Notes: generated from the sequence alone by a model not told the origin. Shown: positions 45,066 to 53,396, numbered from the stretch's first letter. The stretch is DNA of 64,000 bases from DATCMA01 sp036563645 (GCA_036563645.1 DATCMA010000004.1:1-64000); one strand, 5' to 3'. A program made the numbers and translations.

Positions 45066-45085
45066 TCCTTGACGACGGGTCCTTG
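45066..45085 (-). promoter_or_regulatory. two possible CsrA-binding motifs in the flagellin leader
   Basis: CAAGGA occurs at 45080-45085 and again at 45066-45071 on the - strand, 14 nt apart. The second overlaps the Shine-Dalgarno of flagellin. CsrA recognises A(C)NGGA-type motifs, and in Bacillus it represses flagellin this way, relieved by FliW. csrA and fliW are both in this locus. Confidence 0.5.
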
Positions 45086-45110
45086 CCGGCCCTTCCGTGA
45101 GCCGTATGTT

Positions 45111-45137
45111 TGATCGGCCACGGGCCGAGTGGGTGTA
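45111..45137 (-). promoter_or_regulatory. candidate sigma-28 promoter of flagellin
   Basis: On the - strand TACA (45134-45137), 15 nt, then GCCGATCA (45111-45118), close to TAAA-N15-GCCGATAA. It is 55 bp before the flagellin start. Confidence 0.7.
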
Positions 45138-45170
45138 GGAGAGTTGCGCGAATTTCTTCGCGCACGATGT

Positions 45171-45195
45171 GGGCGACGCCACCGCGGCGTCGCCC
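45171..45195 (-). terminator. hairpin after fliA
   Basis: A perfect 10-bp GC-rich stem (45171-45180 with 45186-45195) with a 5-nt loop, 12 bp past the fliA stop and upstream of the flagellin promoter. No T-run. Confidence 0.4.
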
Positions 45196-45207
45196 AGGCT
45201 TGGGGTG

Positions 45208-46071
45208 TCAGGCGGAGAGCGCGACCGGCATGCCGAAGTGGTCGGTCATGGCCAACCGGCTGCGCAGGTCGCCACGCGCGGCGATTTGCGCGTAGTAGGC
45301 GGCGCGGCGACGGGCGACGCAGCCCTCGGGTCGCTCCTGCTTGGGGACGAGGTCGGGGTCCAGGTGAGTGTTGAGGCCGTCGCGCAGCAGCGCCAGCGCC
45401 TCGGCGCGCAGTTGGGAGACCCGGGAACCGGTGACCCCCAGCTCCTCGGCGATCTCCGCCATCGGCCGTTCTTCGAGGAAGTACTTCTTGATGACGAACT
45501 TTAGGCGTTCGGGGAGGGCCTCGATCGCGTTGTGCAGGTAACCGATCCGCTCTCGGTGGAGCAGGAGCTCCTCCGGCCCCGCGGTCCGTTCGACCACCAT
45601 CTCCTCGGGCGCGCCCGCGGTGAAGCCTTGCAGGCTCAGCACGACGGCGCGCTGCACGTCCTCCTCGACCGCTTCGAGCTCACTGACGCTGACCCCGAGG
45701 TACGAGGCGAGTTCGGCTGGCTCTGGGGCGCGGCCGAGGACGGCGGTCAGCTCCTGACGCGCGTTCTCGGTGCGACGCGCGCGGTGACGGACCGACCGAC
45801 TGGCCCAATCGAGACCGCGGAGTTCGTCGAGGAGGCTGCCGCGGATCCGTTGTGTGGCGAAACGCGCGAACGGGATGCCGCGCTTCGGGTCGTACGCCTT
45901 GGCCGCGGCGACGAGGGCAGCCAGCCCGGCGGAGGTGAGGTCGTCCCGGTTGACGTGGGCCGGGAGCCGGTGCAGCAGCTCGCGGACGAGGTGGCCGACC
46001 AGCGGGATGTGCGACCGGATCAACTCCTCGCAGTCGTCGTCGATATGAGTGTCGGCCGGAACAGCGGTCAT
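45208..46071 (-). CDS. fliA: flagellar RNA polymerase sigma factor FliA (sigma-28/WhiG type)
   Basis: 287 residues. Region 2 (LAALVAAAKAYDPKRGIPFARFATQRIRGSLLDELR), region 3 and region 4 (LPERLKFVIKKYFLEERPMAEIAEELGVTGSRVSQL) are complete and of the FliA/WhiG type that reads TAAA-N15-GCCGATAA promoters. ATG 46071 has GGAGG upstream. About 45 residues follow region 4 (EGCVARRRAAYYAQIAARGDLR and on), longer than usual; their role is unknown. It is divergent from flgN. No anti-sigma FlgM is seen in the window. Confidence 0.95.
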   Translation of the reverse strand: MTAVPADTHIDDDCEELIRSHIPLVGHLVRELLHRLPAHVNRDDLTSAGLAALVAAAKAYDPKRGIPFARFATQRIRGSLLDELRGLDWASRSVRHRARRTENARQELTAVLGRAPEPAELASYLGVSVSELEAVEEDVQRAVVLSLQGFTAGAPEEMVVERTAGPEELLLHRERIGYLHNAIEALPERLKFVIKKYFLEERPMAEIAEELGVTGSRVSQLRAEALALLRDGLNTHLDPDLVPKQERPEGCVARRRAAYYAQIAARGDLRSRLAMTDHFGMPVALSA

Positions 46072-46240
46072 GGGTTTCCTCCACGCGTCGGGACCCGCAG
46101 TCGCGCGGGAGAACCGAGAGTGATGTGAGGAACCCTCCATGACTCTGGGTGTCTAAAGGTTCACGTCCCGTTGCGGATCGGTTGCCTTATGCCCCGAAGG
46201 AAGGGCGGAAGTCCTCACACTGCGGCGGTTCTTGCCGACG

Positions 46241-46268
46241 TAAAGCCGGTGAGGGCGTAAACCGATGC
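46241..46268 (+). promoter_or_regulatory. candidate sigma-28 promoter of flgN-flgK-flgL
   Basis: TAAA at 46241-46244, a 16-nt spacer, then ACCGATGC at 46261-46268. It ends 23 bp before the flgN start, leaving a short leader with GGAGG. Confidence 0.6.
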
Positions 46269-46291
46269 GCCCCGAATGGCGGAGGCTGAGG

Positions 46292-46774
46292 GTGAGCCTG
46301 TCGGAACTGTCCAGTGTGTTGTGGCGGACCCGGGAGCTGCTTGACCTGCTGCTCTTCAAGATTGAGGTGAAGCAGCTCCTCCTTGCCGGGGGGCGGTCTC
46401 GCTGGCTGCCGCACGCCACGCGCGAAGTGGAACTCGTCCTGGAGCAGCTCCGGCAGCTTGAGGTGCTCCGCGCGGCGCACGCGCAGGCGGCCGCGCTGGA
46501 GCTGGGGTTGGATGCCGACGCGAGCCTCGAGCAGCTCGCCAGCCACGCCCCGGCTCCGTGGGCAGACCTCCTCCATCAGCACCGGAAGGCGCTGCTCACG
46601 CTCACCGCGGAGATCTCGACGGTGGCGGACAAGAACCGCGAGCTCATCGCCGTGGGGCAGCGGGCGGTGCGGGACACCATGATGGCCTTCGCCGGCTCAG
46701 CAGACACGTACGGACCACAGGGACAGACCGTGCCTGACGCGCGGCGTGCCCGGCTACTGGATGAGGCGATCTGA
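46292..46774 (+). CDS. flgN: FlgN-type chaperone for hook-filament junction proteins
   Basis: A 160-residue helical protein (VLWRTRELLDLLLFKIEVKQLLLAGG; later TLTAEISTVADKNRELI). It is positioned directly before flgK and flgL, the clients of FlgN. GTG 46292 is preferred over ATG 46265 because GGAGG is 6 nt before it and the ATG falls inside the proposed -10 box. The flgK ATG shares a base with its stop. Confidence 0.85.
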   Translation: MSLSELSSVLWRTRELLDLLLFKIEVKQLLLAGGRSRWLPHATREVELVLEQLRQLEVLRAAHAQAAALELGLDADASLEQLASHAPAPWADLLHQHRKALLTLTAEISTVADKNRELIAVGQRAVRDTMMAFAGSADTYGPQGQTVPDARRARLLDEAI

Positions 46775-48153
46775 TGGCTAGCACATTCTCCGGCATCTCC
46801 ACCGCGCTCAGCGGCCTCTACGCGGCCCGTCGAGGCCTTGACGTGGCTGGGCAGAACATCGCGAACGCCAACACCGAGGGCTACAGCCGGCAGCGGCTCG
46901 ACCTGCAGGCCGTCGGCGGTTCGACCACGCCCGCGATGTACGCGACCGACCCGGGCATCGGCAACGGGGTCGCCGTCCGGGGCGTGGAGCGGTTGCGCGA
47001 CGCGTTCTTGGAGTCGCGGGCGCGCGTCGAACACACGCAGAGCGCGTACCTCGCCGCCCTGCGGGAGGCGTACGTCCGCATCGAGGACGTCTTCGCCGAG
47101 CCGAGCGACACCTCCCTGCAGGCGATGCTGGCCGACTTCTGGGCCGGATGGGACGACGTGGCGAACCATCCCGGCGACATGGCCGCGCGCAGCCAGCTCG
47201 TCCAGCGCGGCGCGGTGATCGCTGATGGCTTGCGCGCCGCGTACGAGGGATTGAGCTCCCAGTGGCGGACGCTGCGCACGCAGACCGAGGCGTACGTGCG
47301 TGACGTCAACGAGAGCGCCGCCGCGGTGGCGCAGCTCAACTTCACGATCAAGCGCGCGGAAGCCGCCGGGATGGAGGTCAACGAGCTGGCCGACGAGCGG
47401 GACATGCACCTGCTGAAGTTGGCCGAGCTCGTCGGAGCCACCGCGGTGTGGCGCGATGACGGCACGGTCGACGTCCTCGTCGACGGATCCACGTTGGTCA
47501 GCGGGGGCATCGCGCGCACGATCGAGGTGGTCGGCGCCGACCAGATCGGGGACGCGACCACGAACCCGGTGCGGCTGCGGTGGGCGGACACGCATACGCC
47601 GGTCACCCCGGAGGGCACGCTCGGCGCGATGACGGAGCTGCTCGGGGAGATCCTGCCGGGCTTCGCCGCGGCCTTGGACGACGTCGCCGCCACGCTCGCC
47701 GACACGGTCAACACGCTGCACATGGCCGGCTACGACGTGGACGGGGGGACCGGACGCGCCTTCTTCAGCGGCACCACCGCCCGGACGATCACGGTCGCGG
47801 TCACCGAGCGGGAGGTGGCGGTCGCCAGCGCCCCCGGCACCGTGGACGGGTCGAACGCGTCCAAGATCGCTGAGTTGGCGAAGCGCGATGACGGCGCGGA
47901 CGCCCGCTACCGGACCCTCGTGGTGGAGCTCGGCGTCGCGGCGCTGACGGTCAACCGCCGCGCGGAGATCCAGGAGCGGGTCACCGCGAACGTGGACGCC
48001 GCGCGACTGGCGGCGGCGGGCGTCAATCTCGACGAGGAAATGATCAGCCTGTTGGCGCACCAGCGCGCCTATGAGGCGGCGGCGCGCGTGATCACCACGC
48101 TCGACAGCATGCTCGAGACCCTCATCAACCGCACGGGCCTGGTCGGAAGGTAG
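46774..48153 (+). CDS. flgK: hook-filament junction protein FlgK
   Basis: 459 residues with the axial N-terminus (FSGISTALSGLYAARRGLDVAGQNIANANTEGYSRQR) and C-terminus (VNLDEEMISLLAHQRAYEAAARVITTLDSM). It links hook and filament. It overlaps flgN by 1 bp and precedes flgL by 2 bp. Confidence 0.96.
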   Translation: MASTFSGISTALSGLYAARRGLDVAGQNIANANTEGYSRQRLDLQAVGGSTTPAMYATDPGIGNGVAVRGVERLRDAFLESRARVEHTQSAYLAALREAYVRIEDVFAEPSDTSLQAMLADFWAGWDDVANHPGDMAARSQLVQRGAVIADGLRAAYEGLSSQWRTLRTQTEAYVRDVNESAAAVAQLNFTIKRAEAAGMEVNELADERDMHLLKLAELVGATAVWRDDGTVDVLVDGSTLVSGGIARTIEVVGADQIGDATTNPVRLRWADTHTPVTPEGTLGAMTELLGEILPGFAAALDDVAATLADTVNTLHMAGYDVDGGTGRAFFSGTTARTITVAVTEREVAVASAPGTVDGSNASKIAELAKRDDGADARYRTLVVELGVAALTVNRRAEIQERVTANVDAARLAAAGVNLDEEMISLLAHQRAYEAAARVITTLDSMLETLINRTGLVGR

Positions 48154-48155
48154 TC

Positions 48156-49049
48156 ATGGCGATTCAACTGCGGGTCACGCAACAGTCCATCGCGGCTCGA
48201 GTCCTGGCGGGACTCCAGAACAACCTCGACCGCATTGGAACTCTCCAGGAGCAGCTCTCCAGCGGTCGGGTCATCAATCGCCCGTCGGACTCGCCGACCG
48301 GCACGGTCTCCGCGATGCAGCTGCGCAGCGAGCGGCGCATCATTCAGCAGTACGTGCGCAACGCCGACGACGGCCTGGGCTGGTTGAACACGCTCGACTC
48401 CACGCTGACCACCATCTCCTCGCAGCTCAACCGCGTACGCGACCTGACGCTGCAGGCGATGTCCACCGGCGCCGCCGCCTCCGACGAGGCGCGGGAGGCG
48501 CTCGCGGTCGAGGTGGACAACATCCGCGAGGCGCTCATCGCGTTGGCAAACAGCCGCTACCTGGACCGTCCGGTCTTCGGAGGCACGACGCCGAACTCGG
48601 TGGCGTACGAGATGGACGGCACCTACGTCGGGGACAACGGCCAGGTGTGGCGGACCATCGCCGACGGCACGAAGATCCGGGTCGACGTCACCGGGCCAGA
48701 GGTCTTCGGCACGGGGCCGACACAGCTGTTCGCCGTGCTCTCCTCGATCGCGGATAACATGCGGCACAACCCGGCGGCCCTCGGCGGAGATCTGGACAAC
48801 CTCGACCAGGCGATCACCCGGATTCGCACCCACCTCTCCGACGTGGGTGCCCGCGCCAACCGGGTGACGAACATGCGGCAGATCGCGGAGGACCGACTCT
48901 TGACCTTGGATACGCAGCTATCCGAGGTGGAGAGCGTCGACCTTCCGTGGACCATCATGCAGCTCAGCCTGCAAGAGGTTGCCTACCAGGCGGCGCTCGC
49001 CGCGAGCGCGCGCGTTGTCCAGCCGTCACTCCTCAATTTCCTGCGGTGA
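48156..49049 (+). CDS. flgL: hook-filament junction protein FlgL
   Basis: 297 residues, flagellin-like at both ends (RVTQQSIAARVLAGLQNNLDRI, then SGRVINRPSDSPTGTVSAMQLR). It joins FlgK to flagellin. Its length and location exclude a second flagellin. The stop overlaps the fliW GTG. Confidence 0.95.
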   Translation: MAIQLRVTQQSIAARVLAGLQNNLDRIGTLQEQLSSGRVINRPSDSPTGTVSAMQLRSERRIIQQYVRNADDGLGWLNTLDSTLTTISSQLNRVRDLTLQAMSTGAAASDEAREALAVEVDNIREALIALANSRYLDRPVFGGTTPNSVAYEMDGTYVGDNGQVWRTIADGTKIRVDVTGPEVFGTGPTQLFAVLSSIADNMRHNPAALGGDLDNLDQAITRIRTHLSDVGARANRVTNMRQIAEDRLLTLDTQLSEVESVDLPWTIMQLSLQEVAYQAALAASARVVQPSLLNFLR

Positions 49050-49480
49050 GTGCTCCATTGACCGAAACGACGCCGTCTGTTTCCTCCCCGGAGACTGACG
49101 AGCTCCCCATCATTGAATTGGTGCGGCCGATGCCCGGTTTCCCCGGGCATCGGCGCTTCGTTCTCGTCCGTCTGGACGATGCCGGCCTGCTCTATACGTT
49201 CACTTCGGCGGACGCTCCGGAGCTGCGCTTCCTGGTGATCCCACCGTTGCCGTTCTTCCCGAATTACGCTCCGGAAGTCGACAGTGAGACGCTGGAGCTG
49301 CTCGGTGTCGACGATCCGGACCGGCTCCTGGTGCTCCTCGTGGTCACGGTGGGGGGATCGGCGCGGGAGGCGACGGCCAACCTCATGGCGCCGATCCTCG
49401 TTGACCAGGTCAACCGGAGGGCGGTCCAGGCGGTCTTGACCGGCAGCGGGCTGCCGGTCCGGGCACCACTGGGGTGCTGA
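49046..49480 (+). CDS. fliW: flagellar assembly factor FliW
   Basis: 144 residues. The core (MPGFPGHRRFVLVRLDDAGLLYTFTSADAPELRFLVIPP) matches FliW, which binds flagellin and sequesters CsrA. GTG 49046 overlaps the flgL stop. csrA follows 56 bp later, the usual fliW-csrA arrangement. Confidence 0.93.
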   Translation: MSAPLTETTPSVSSPETDELPIIELVRPMPGFPGHRRFVLVRLDDAGLLYTFTSADAPELRFLVIPPLPFFPNYAPEVDSETLELLGVDDPDRLLVLLVVTVGGSAREATANLMAPILVDQVNRRAVQAVLTGSGLPVRAPLGC

Positions 49481-49536
49481 CGGCCCGAGGGGCTGGACGC
49501 ACGCCGCAGTGCACGATGTGAGGGGAGAGTCGCGGG

Positions 49537-49779
49537 GTGCTCGTACTGACCCGCCGTCCCGGGGAGAGCGTGATGATCGGTGACGACGTCGTCGTCACCG
49601 TCCTCGAAGTCCGTGGTGACGTGGTCCGCATTGGGATCCGCGCGCCACGGGACGTGCAAGTGCACCGTGAAGAGGTCTATCGGGAGCTGCGGCAGGCCAA
49701 CCAGGAGGCAGCCTCCCCGAACGAGGAGGCGGTGCGGGACCTCGCGCGCTTGCTGCAGCCACCAGCCAGCGAGTCGTGA
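49537..49779 (+). CDS. csrA: carbon storage / translational regulator CsrA
   Basis: 80 residues starting MLVLTRRPGESVMIGDDVVVTVLEVRGDVVRIGI, the full RNA-binding fold, with Arg in IRAPRDVQVHREEVY. The C-terminal helix tail is longer than in E. coli (61 residues), as in FliW-regulated CsrAs, whose tail binds FliW. Its likely target is the flagellin leader (CAAGGA motifs at 45066-45085). Confidence 0.95.
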   Translation: MLVLTRRPGESVMIGDDVVVTVLEVRGDVVRIGIRAPRDVQVHREEVYRELRQANQEAASPNEEAVRDLARLLQPPASES

Positions 49780-49806
49780 GGCGACGGCGATATCACGCGA
49801 AAGCGA

Positions 49807-49836
49807 CTGGGCCGGACCCGGTGGGGTCCGGCCCAG
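49807..49836. terminator. terminator between csrA and the convergent M23 gene
   Basis: A perfect 13-bp stem (49807-49819 with 49824-49836) with a 4-nt loop between two converging genes. No T-run, so it is probably shared. Confidence 0.6.
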
Positions 49837-49852
49837 CGCGTGGGGGGTGCGA

Positions 49853-50938
49853 TCAGAAGTAGACTCCGCGCGCCGCCATGAAGGGCCGCGGGTCAACCGC
49901 GGTCGCCCGGGTCGCGGGCGGTGCGTTGACGTGCACCTCGAAGTGCAGGTGCGGTCCGGAGGAGTTGCCGGAGCTTCCCACGTAGCCGATGACCTGGCCC
50001 GCCTTCACCTGCTGGCCGACGTTCACCGAGGGCCGGCGCACCATGTGGCAGTAGCGGGTCACGATCCGGCCGGCGTGTTCGATCTCGACATACCAGCCGC
50101 AGCCGTACACCTGCGGCGAGCCGTCGACGTCGCAGTTGTTGGTGGACGCGTTGCACTCGACCACGATGACCCGACCATCCGCCACCGCATAGATGGGCTT
50201 GTTCTTGTAGGTCGGGAAGTCGATGCCGTCGTGGGTCGGGCGGTCCGCGGTGCGGAAGGCGCTGCCGCCGGGGGCGTCCACCGGTCGGACCCAGCCCTGG
50301 AGCTCAGCGGGGATGCCCGGGCAGCTCGGCGGTGTGGCGCTGCGGACCACGTACGCGTCGGAGACGAAGTAGCCGTTGCTCAGCTTGTTCCAGGCCTTGG
50401 TTGTGCGGACCTCGCCGGTGATCTGCTCACCCGTCTGCTGGCAGACGATGGTGATCGTGCTGCCGTCTTTCAGGGTGCTCATCACCGGGGAGTAGGTCGT
50501 TGGCCCATAGCGCACGTTGAGGAGCGTCCCGTTGGTCTTGACTGTGCCCTTGACCGTGGACGGGCTCGGGCTCGGCGACGGTGAGGTCGTCGCCACCGGC
50601 TGGGTGCAGCTCGGCGGGGTTGTGGACCGTTTGATGTAGGCGTCGGAGACGTAGAGGCCGTTGGATAGGCGGTTCCACATGGAGGTGGACCGCACGTCGC
50701 CCTTGATGTGCTGTCCGCTTTGTTGGCAGACGATCGTCACCGTGCTCCCGTCGCGGAGGGTGCCGCGGATCGCGGAGGTGGTGGTGGCTCCGGCGCGGAC
50801 GTTGAGCACGGCCCCTTTGGTGTAGACCGTGCCGCTCACCGTACTGGCCGCTGAGGCTGGGGTAGCGACGATCCCACCCCCGATGACCGGTACCGCGAGC
50901 ACCAACAACCCGAGCAAGCTGCGATGTCGTCGCTTCAC
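49853..50938 (-). CDS. secreted M23 peptidase with two SH3b domains
   Basis: 361 residues. A signal peptide (MKRRHRSLLGLLVLAVPVIGGGIVATPASA) is followed by two SH3b repeats (LNVRAGATTTSAIRGTLRDG; LNVRYGPTTYSPVMSTLKDG), a Ser/Pro linker between them, and a C-terminal LytM-type metallopeptidase with zinc ligands in PTHDGIDFP and PHLHFEVH. It cleaves peptidoglycan peptides outside the membrane. Its SH3b repeats are the same type as those of the glucosaminidase at 10749 (shared RGDVRSTS-WNRLSNG). It is convergent with csrA. Confidence 0.92.
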   Translation of the reverse strand: MKRRHRSLLGLLVLAVPVIGGGIVATPASAASTVSGTVYTKGAVLNVRAGATTTSAIRGTLRDGSTVTIVCQQSGQHIKGDVRSTSMWNRLSNGLYVSDAYIKRSTTPPSCTQPVATTSPSPSPSPSTVKGTVKTNGTLLNVRYGPTTYSPVMSTLKDGSTITIVCQQTGEQITGEVRTTKAWNKLSNGYFVSDAYVVRSATPPSCPGIPAELQGWVRPVDAPGGSAFRTADRPTHDGIDFPTYKNKPIYAVADGRVIVVECNASTNNCDVDGSPQVYGCGWYVEIEHAGRIVTRYCHMVRRPSVNVGQQVKAGQVIGYVGSSGNSSGPHLHFEVHVNAPPATRATAVDPRPFMAARGVYF

Positions 50939-51119
50939 GATTGATGTCCCCTTGCTTTCCCCTCAGTGGTGCGTCACGGTGCGTGACCACCAAGGCTGCC
51001 GAGGGTGAGCTGACGATCGGGGTGCCCGACGGTGGCAGCGCGGGTGCAATATCCGCAGCTCGCGCGGGATCACGGATCGATGCCCGCCGGGGTGGGGGTG
51101 GCGCTGGCCGCGCTATCCG

Positions 51120-53138
51120 CTAGGCCGCGTCCGCAGCGGCGGGGGCGGACCCGGGAGCGAGCTCCAGGTGGACGACGAACCGCGCCCCCTGCTCGGCGGG
51201 CTCGTAGCGGATCGCGCCGTTGTTGGCCTCGACGAGGTGCCGGGCGATGAACAGCCCGAGACCGCGTCCGCGGCCGAACCGGGCGAACAGCTTCGGCACC
51301 GCGTCGGGCGGCACGCCCGGTCCGTGATCGCGAATAGTGAGCGCCACGGTGTGGCGGTCGTCGGGGGTAGCCGCGACCTCGATCGGCGGCTGACCGTGCC
51401 GGAGCGCGTTGCCGATCAGATGCCGAACGATCTGCTGGAGATGGGTCCGGTCCGCGAGGACGTAGAGATCAGGGTCGATCGTGGACTTGATCTCCGGCGT
51501 GGGCGTGGGGAGCGCCGCGATGACGCTGTCGACGACGTCGGCCACCGACACCGGGGTGCGGCGGGAGGTGACGGTACCGGCGTCGAGGCGGAACAGCAGG
51601 GTGAGGTCGTTGAGCAGGGTGGTCAGCCGACGCGCGTTCCGATCCACCTTGACCGCGAGGTCGTATCGGACGTCCTCGGTCAGGGCGAGCCAGTCGGCGA
51701 CGAGCAGCTCCGCCAGGCTCGCCATCGAACTGAGCGGCTGGGAGATCTCGTGCGAGACCATCGCGACCAGGTCGGCTTTGAAGGCCACCGCCTGCTCCAG
51801 CCGCTGGTTGGCGCGGCGGAGCTCGTCGTTGGCGTGCTCGAGTGACTGAACGTGGCGGGCGAGTGCCTCCTCGGCGCGGACGCGCTCGCTGATGTCGACA
51901 TAGGTGACGACAAAGGCTCGCGGACGGCCATCGGGGCCCGGCACCGGCGCGGTGGTGCGGAGGACGGGCACCGTCGTGCCGTCCGGTCGGATGACGACCT
52001 CGTAGCGTCCCGGCGCGCCACTGGGCGGCTCCCACGGGTACGGCGGGGCGTGGCCGAGCACCTCGTCGCGGGAGCGGCCGGTGAGCTCACACCAGCGGGG
52101 GTTCACGCCGAGGACGCGTTGGTCGGCGTCGAGCAGCACGACGCCGTGGTTGAGGGCGCGCAGCAGCATGCGGAGGAACTCCCGGTCGTGGCGGAGTTCG
52201 TCGAGGAGCTGGCGCCGTGCGGCGTCGGCGGCGGTGAGGACACGGACGGTGTGGACGACCGCGATCACCATGATCGCGAGGCTGAGGGCGGCGCCGATCG
52301 CGATCGCGACCGTGGGTGCGAGGAGCTCGGCCTCGACCACCGCCAGGCTGAGCAGGCCGACGCCGAGCGGGCCCACGACGAGCGCCGGGAGGAGGCAGCG
52401 TGCCGCTCGGTGACCGAGTCCGTCGCCGAGGAGGAGTCGGAGTGGACCATTCGCCGGGCGGGCACCGACGATCCCCGCGGCGAGCTCCAGGAGCGACAGT
52501 GCGGCGAGGAGGGACGTCCGCTCGGGCGGCGTGACCTCGGGCTGGGTGATCGGGCCGGTGGCGACCTCGACCAGCGCGACGAGCGCGCTCGCCGCGGCGC
52601 CGAGGGCGATCGCCGGGCCGGCTGCGCGCCGGCGAGTACGGCTGCCCAGGGCGAACAGCGCCACGCCATTGAGGAGCAGCCCGAGGGAGGCGGCGGCGGT
52701 CGGTGGGGGCAGGTCGGTGGTGGACCGTCCGAGGAGTCCGGTGGCCACGGCATTCGGGATCGTGGCGGAACCGGCGAGCGTCTCGATGAGACTGAGGACC
52801 CCCATCGCGCTCGTGACCAGGGCGCAGATGCGGCCTGCCCACCGGCGGATCCGACGGGGCGCCAGCGGAGCGAGGAGGACGAGGCTGGCGCCGCCGACGA
52901 GCACGCCGATCGCGTGAGACGGCGACAGGGGCGCTAGCGCCGGGAGGTCGGCCCCGCGCTGGCGACTGAGCATGCGCCATTCGACGAGGGAGAGGAGCCC
53001 GATGAGGCTCACGGCGAGGCCGACGCCGACGGCGAAGGGTCGGGAAAAACGGATTAAACGGGAATGAACCCGCGCAGAGGCTCCCGCTCGCCCCGGCGTA
53101 GCAGATGGCGTCCGAGACTCGACCGCCCTCAGCGACAT
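51120..53138 (-). CDS. membrane histidine kinase with PAS domain
   Basis: 672 residues. The N-terminal half holds about nine or ten hydrophobic helices, a membrane sensor of MASE type. A PAS domain follows (HGVVLLDADQRVLGVNPRWCELTGRSRDEVLG, about 335-450), then a coiled coil, HisKA with phospho-His in VSHEISQPLSS, and HATPase (HLIGNALRHG; DHGPGVPPDAV; GRGLGLFIARHLVEANNG). No response regulator is directly adjacent. The lone receiver at 56002 could be a partner. ATG 53138 has no strong ribosome site. Confidence 0.92.
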   Translation of the reverse strand: MSLRAVESRTPSATPGRAGASARVHSRLIRFSRPFAVGVGLAVSLIGLLSLVEWRMLSRQRGADLPALAPLSPSHAIGVLVGGASLVLLAPLAPRRIRRWAGRICALVTSAMGVLSLIETLAGSATIPNAVATGLLGRSTTDLPPPTAAASLGLLLNGVALFALGSRTRRRAAGPAIALGAAASALVALVEVATGPITQPEVTPPERTSLLAALSLLELAAGIVGARPANGPLRLLLGDGLGHRAARCLLPALVVGPLGVGLLSLAVVEAELLAPTVAIAIGAALSLAIMVIAVVHTVRVLTAADAARRQLLDELRHDREFLRMLLRALNHGVVLLDADQRVLGVNPRWCELTGRSRDEVLGHAPPYPWEPPSGAPGRYEVVIRPDGTTVPVLRTTAPVPGPDGRPRAFVVTYVDISERVRAEEALARHVQSLEHANDELRRANQRLEQAVAFKADLVAMVSHEISQPLSSMASLAELLVADWLALTEDVRYDLAVKVDRNARRLTTLLNDLTLLFRLDAGTVTSRRTPVSVADVVDSVIAALPTPTPEIKSTIDPDLYVLADRTHLQQIVRHLIGNALRHGQPPIEVAATPDDRHTVALTIRDHGPGVPPDAVPKLFARFGRGRGLGLFIARHLVEANNGAIRYEPAEQGARFVVHLELAPGSAPAAADAA

Positions 53139-53147
53139 GAAATTGAT

Positions 53148-53162
53148 CTTATCTAGGATAAG
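53148..53162. promoter_or_regulatory. perfect palindrome upstream of the PAS histidine kinase
   Basis: CTTATC-TAG-GATAAG, a 6-3-6 inverted repeat 10 bp before the kinase start. On the - strand TATCCT inside it could be a -10 box, so a bound protein would block the promoter. The regulator is unknown. Confidence 0.4.
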
Positions 53163-53369
53163 CTTGATTAAGGACTATTTCTATGTTTATTGGGGTATGT
53201 AGTCGGTATCGTCCTTGTCATCCCACTGTGGAAGTCGAGCGCGGGTGTGAGAGGGTACGTCGGGTTCCGCCGTTTGTCGCTAAGGAACAACGTTCCGTTG
53301 ATCATCTTTGCCCGGGTGTCTGATCCAGGTTCGCGAGCAGATGCCGAACACTGGCGCCCTAACCGAGTG

Positions 53370-53396
53370 TCATATAGGACGTACGTTTGGCGATCA
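53370..53396 (+). promoter_or_regulatory. candidate sigma-28 promoter of the GGDEF-EAL gene
   Basis: TCAT at 53370-53373, 15 nt, then GGCGATCA at 53389-53396. The -35 is the same TCAT as before the other diguanylate cyclase gene, and the -10 differs from that one by a single base. It is 60 bp before the start codon. Confidence 0.55.

Noticed and set aside
45057..45182. Longer N-terminus for flagellin (in-frame extension upstream)
   Set aside because: Flagellins start MGLRINQN-like. The extension would place the ribosome site and the proposed sigma-28 promoter inside the gene.
48156..49049. A second flagellin
   Set aside because: Flagellin-like ends are shared with FlgL. Position after flgK, length and C-terminus fit FlgL.
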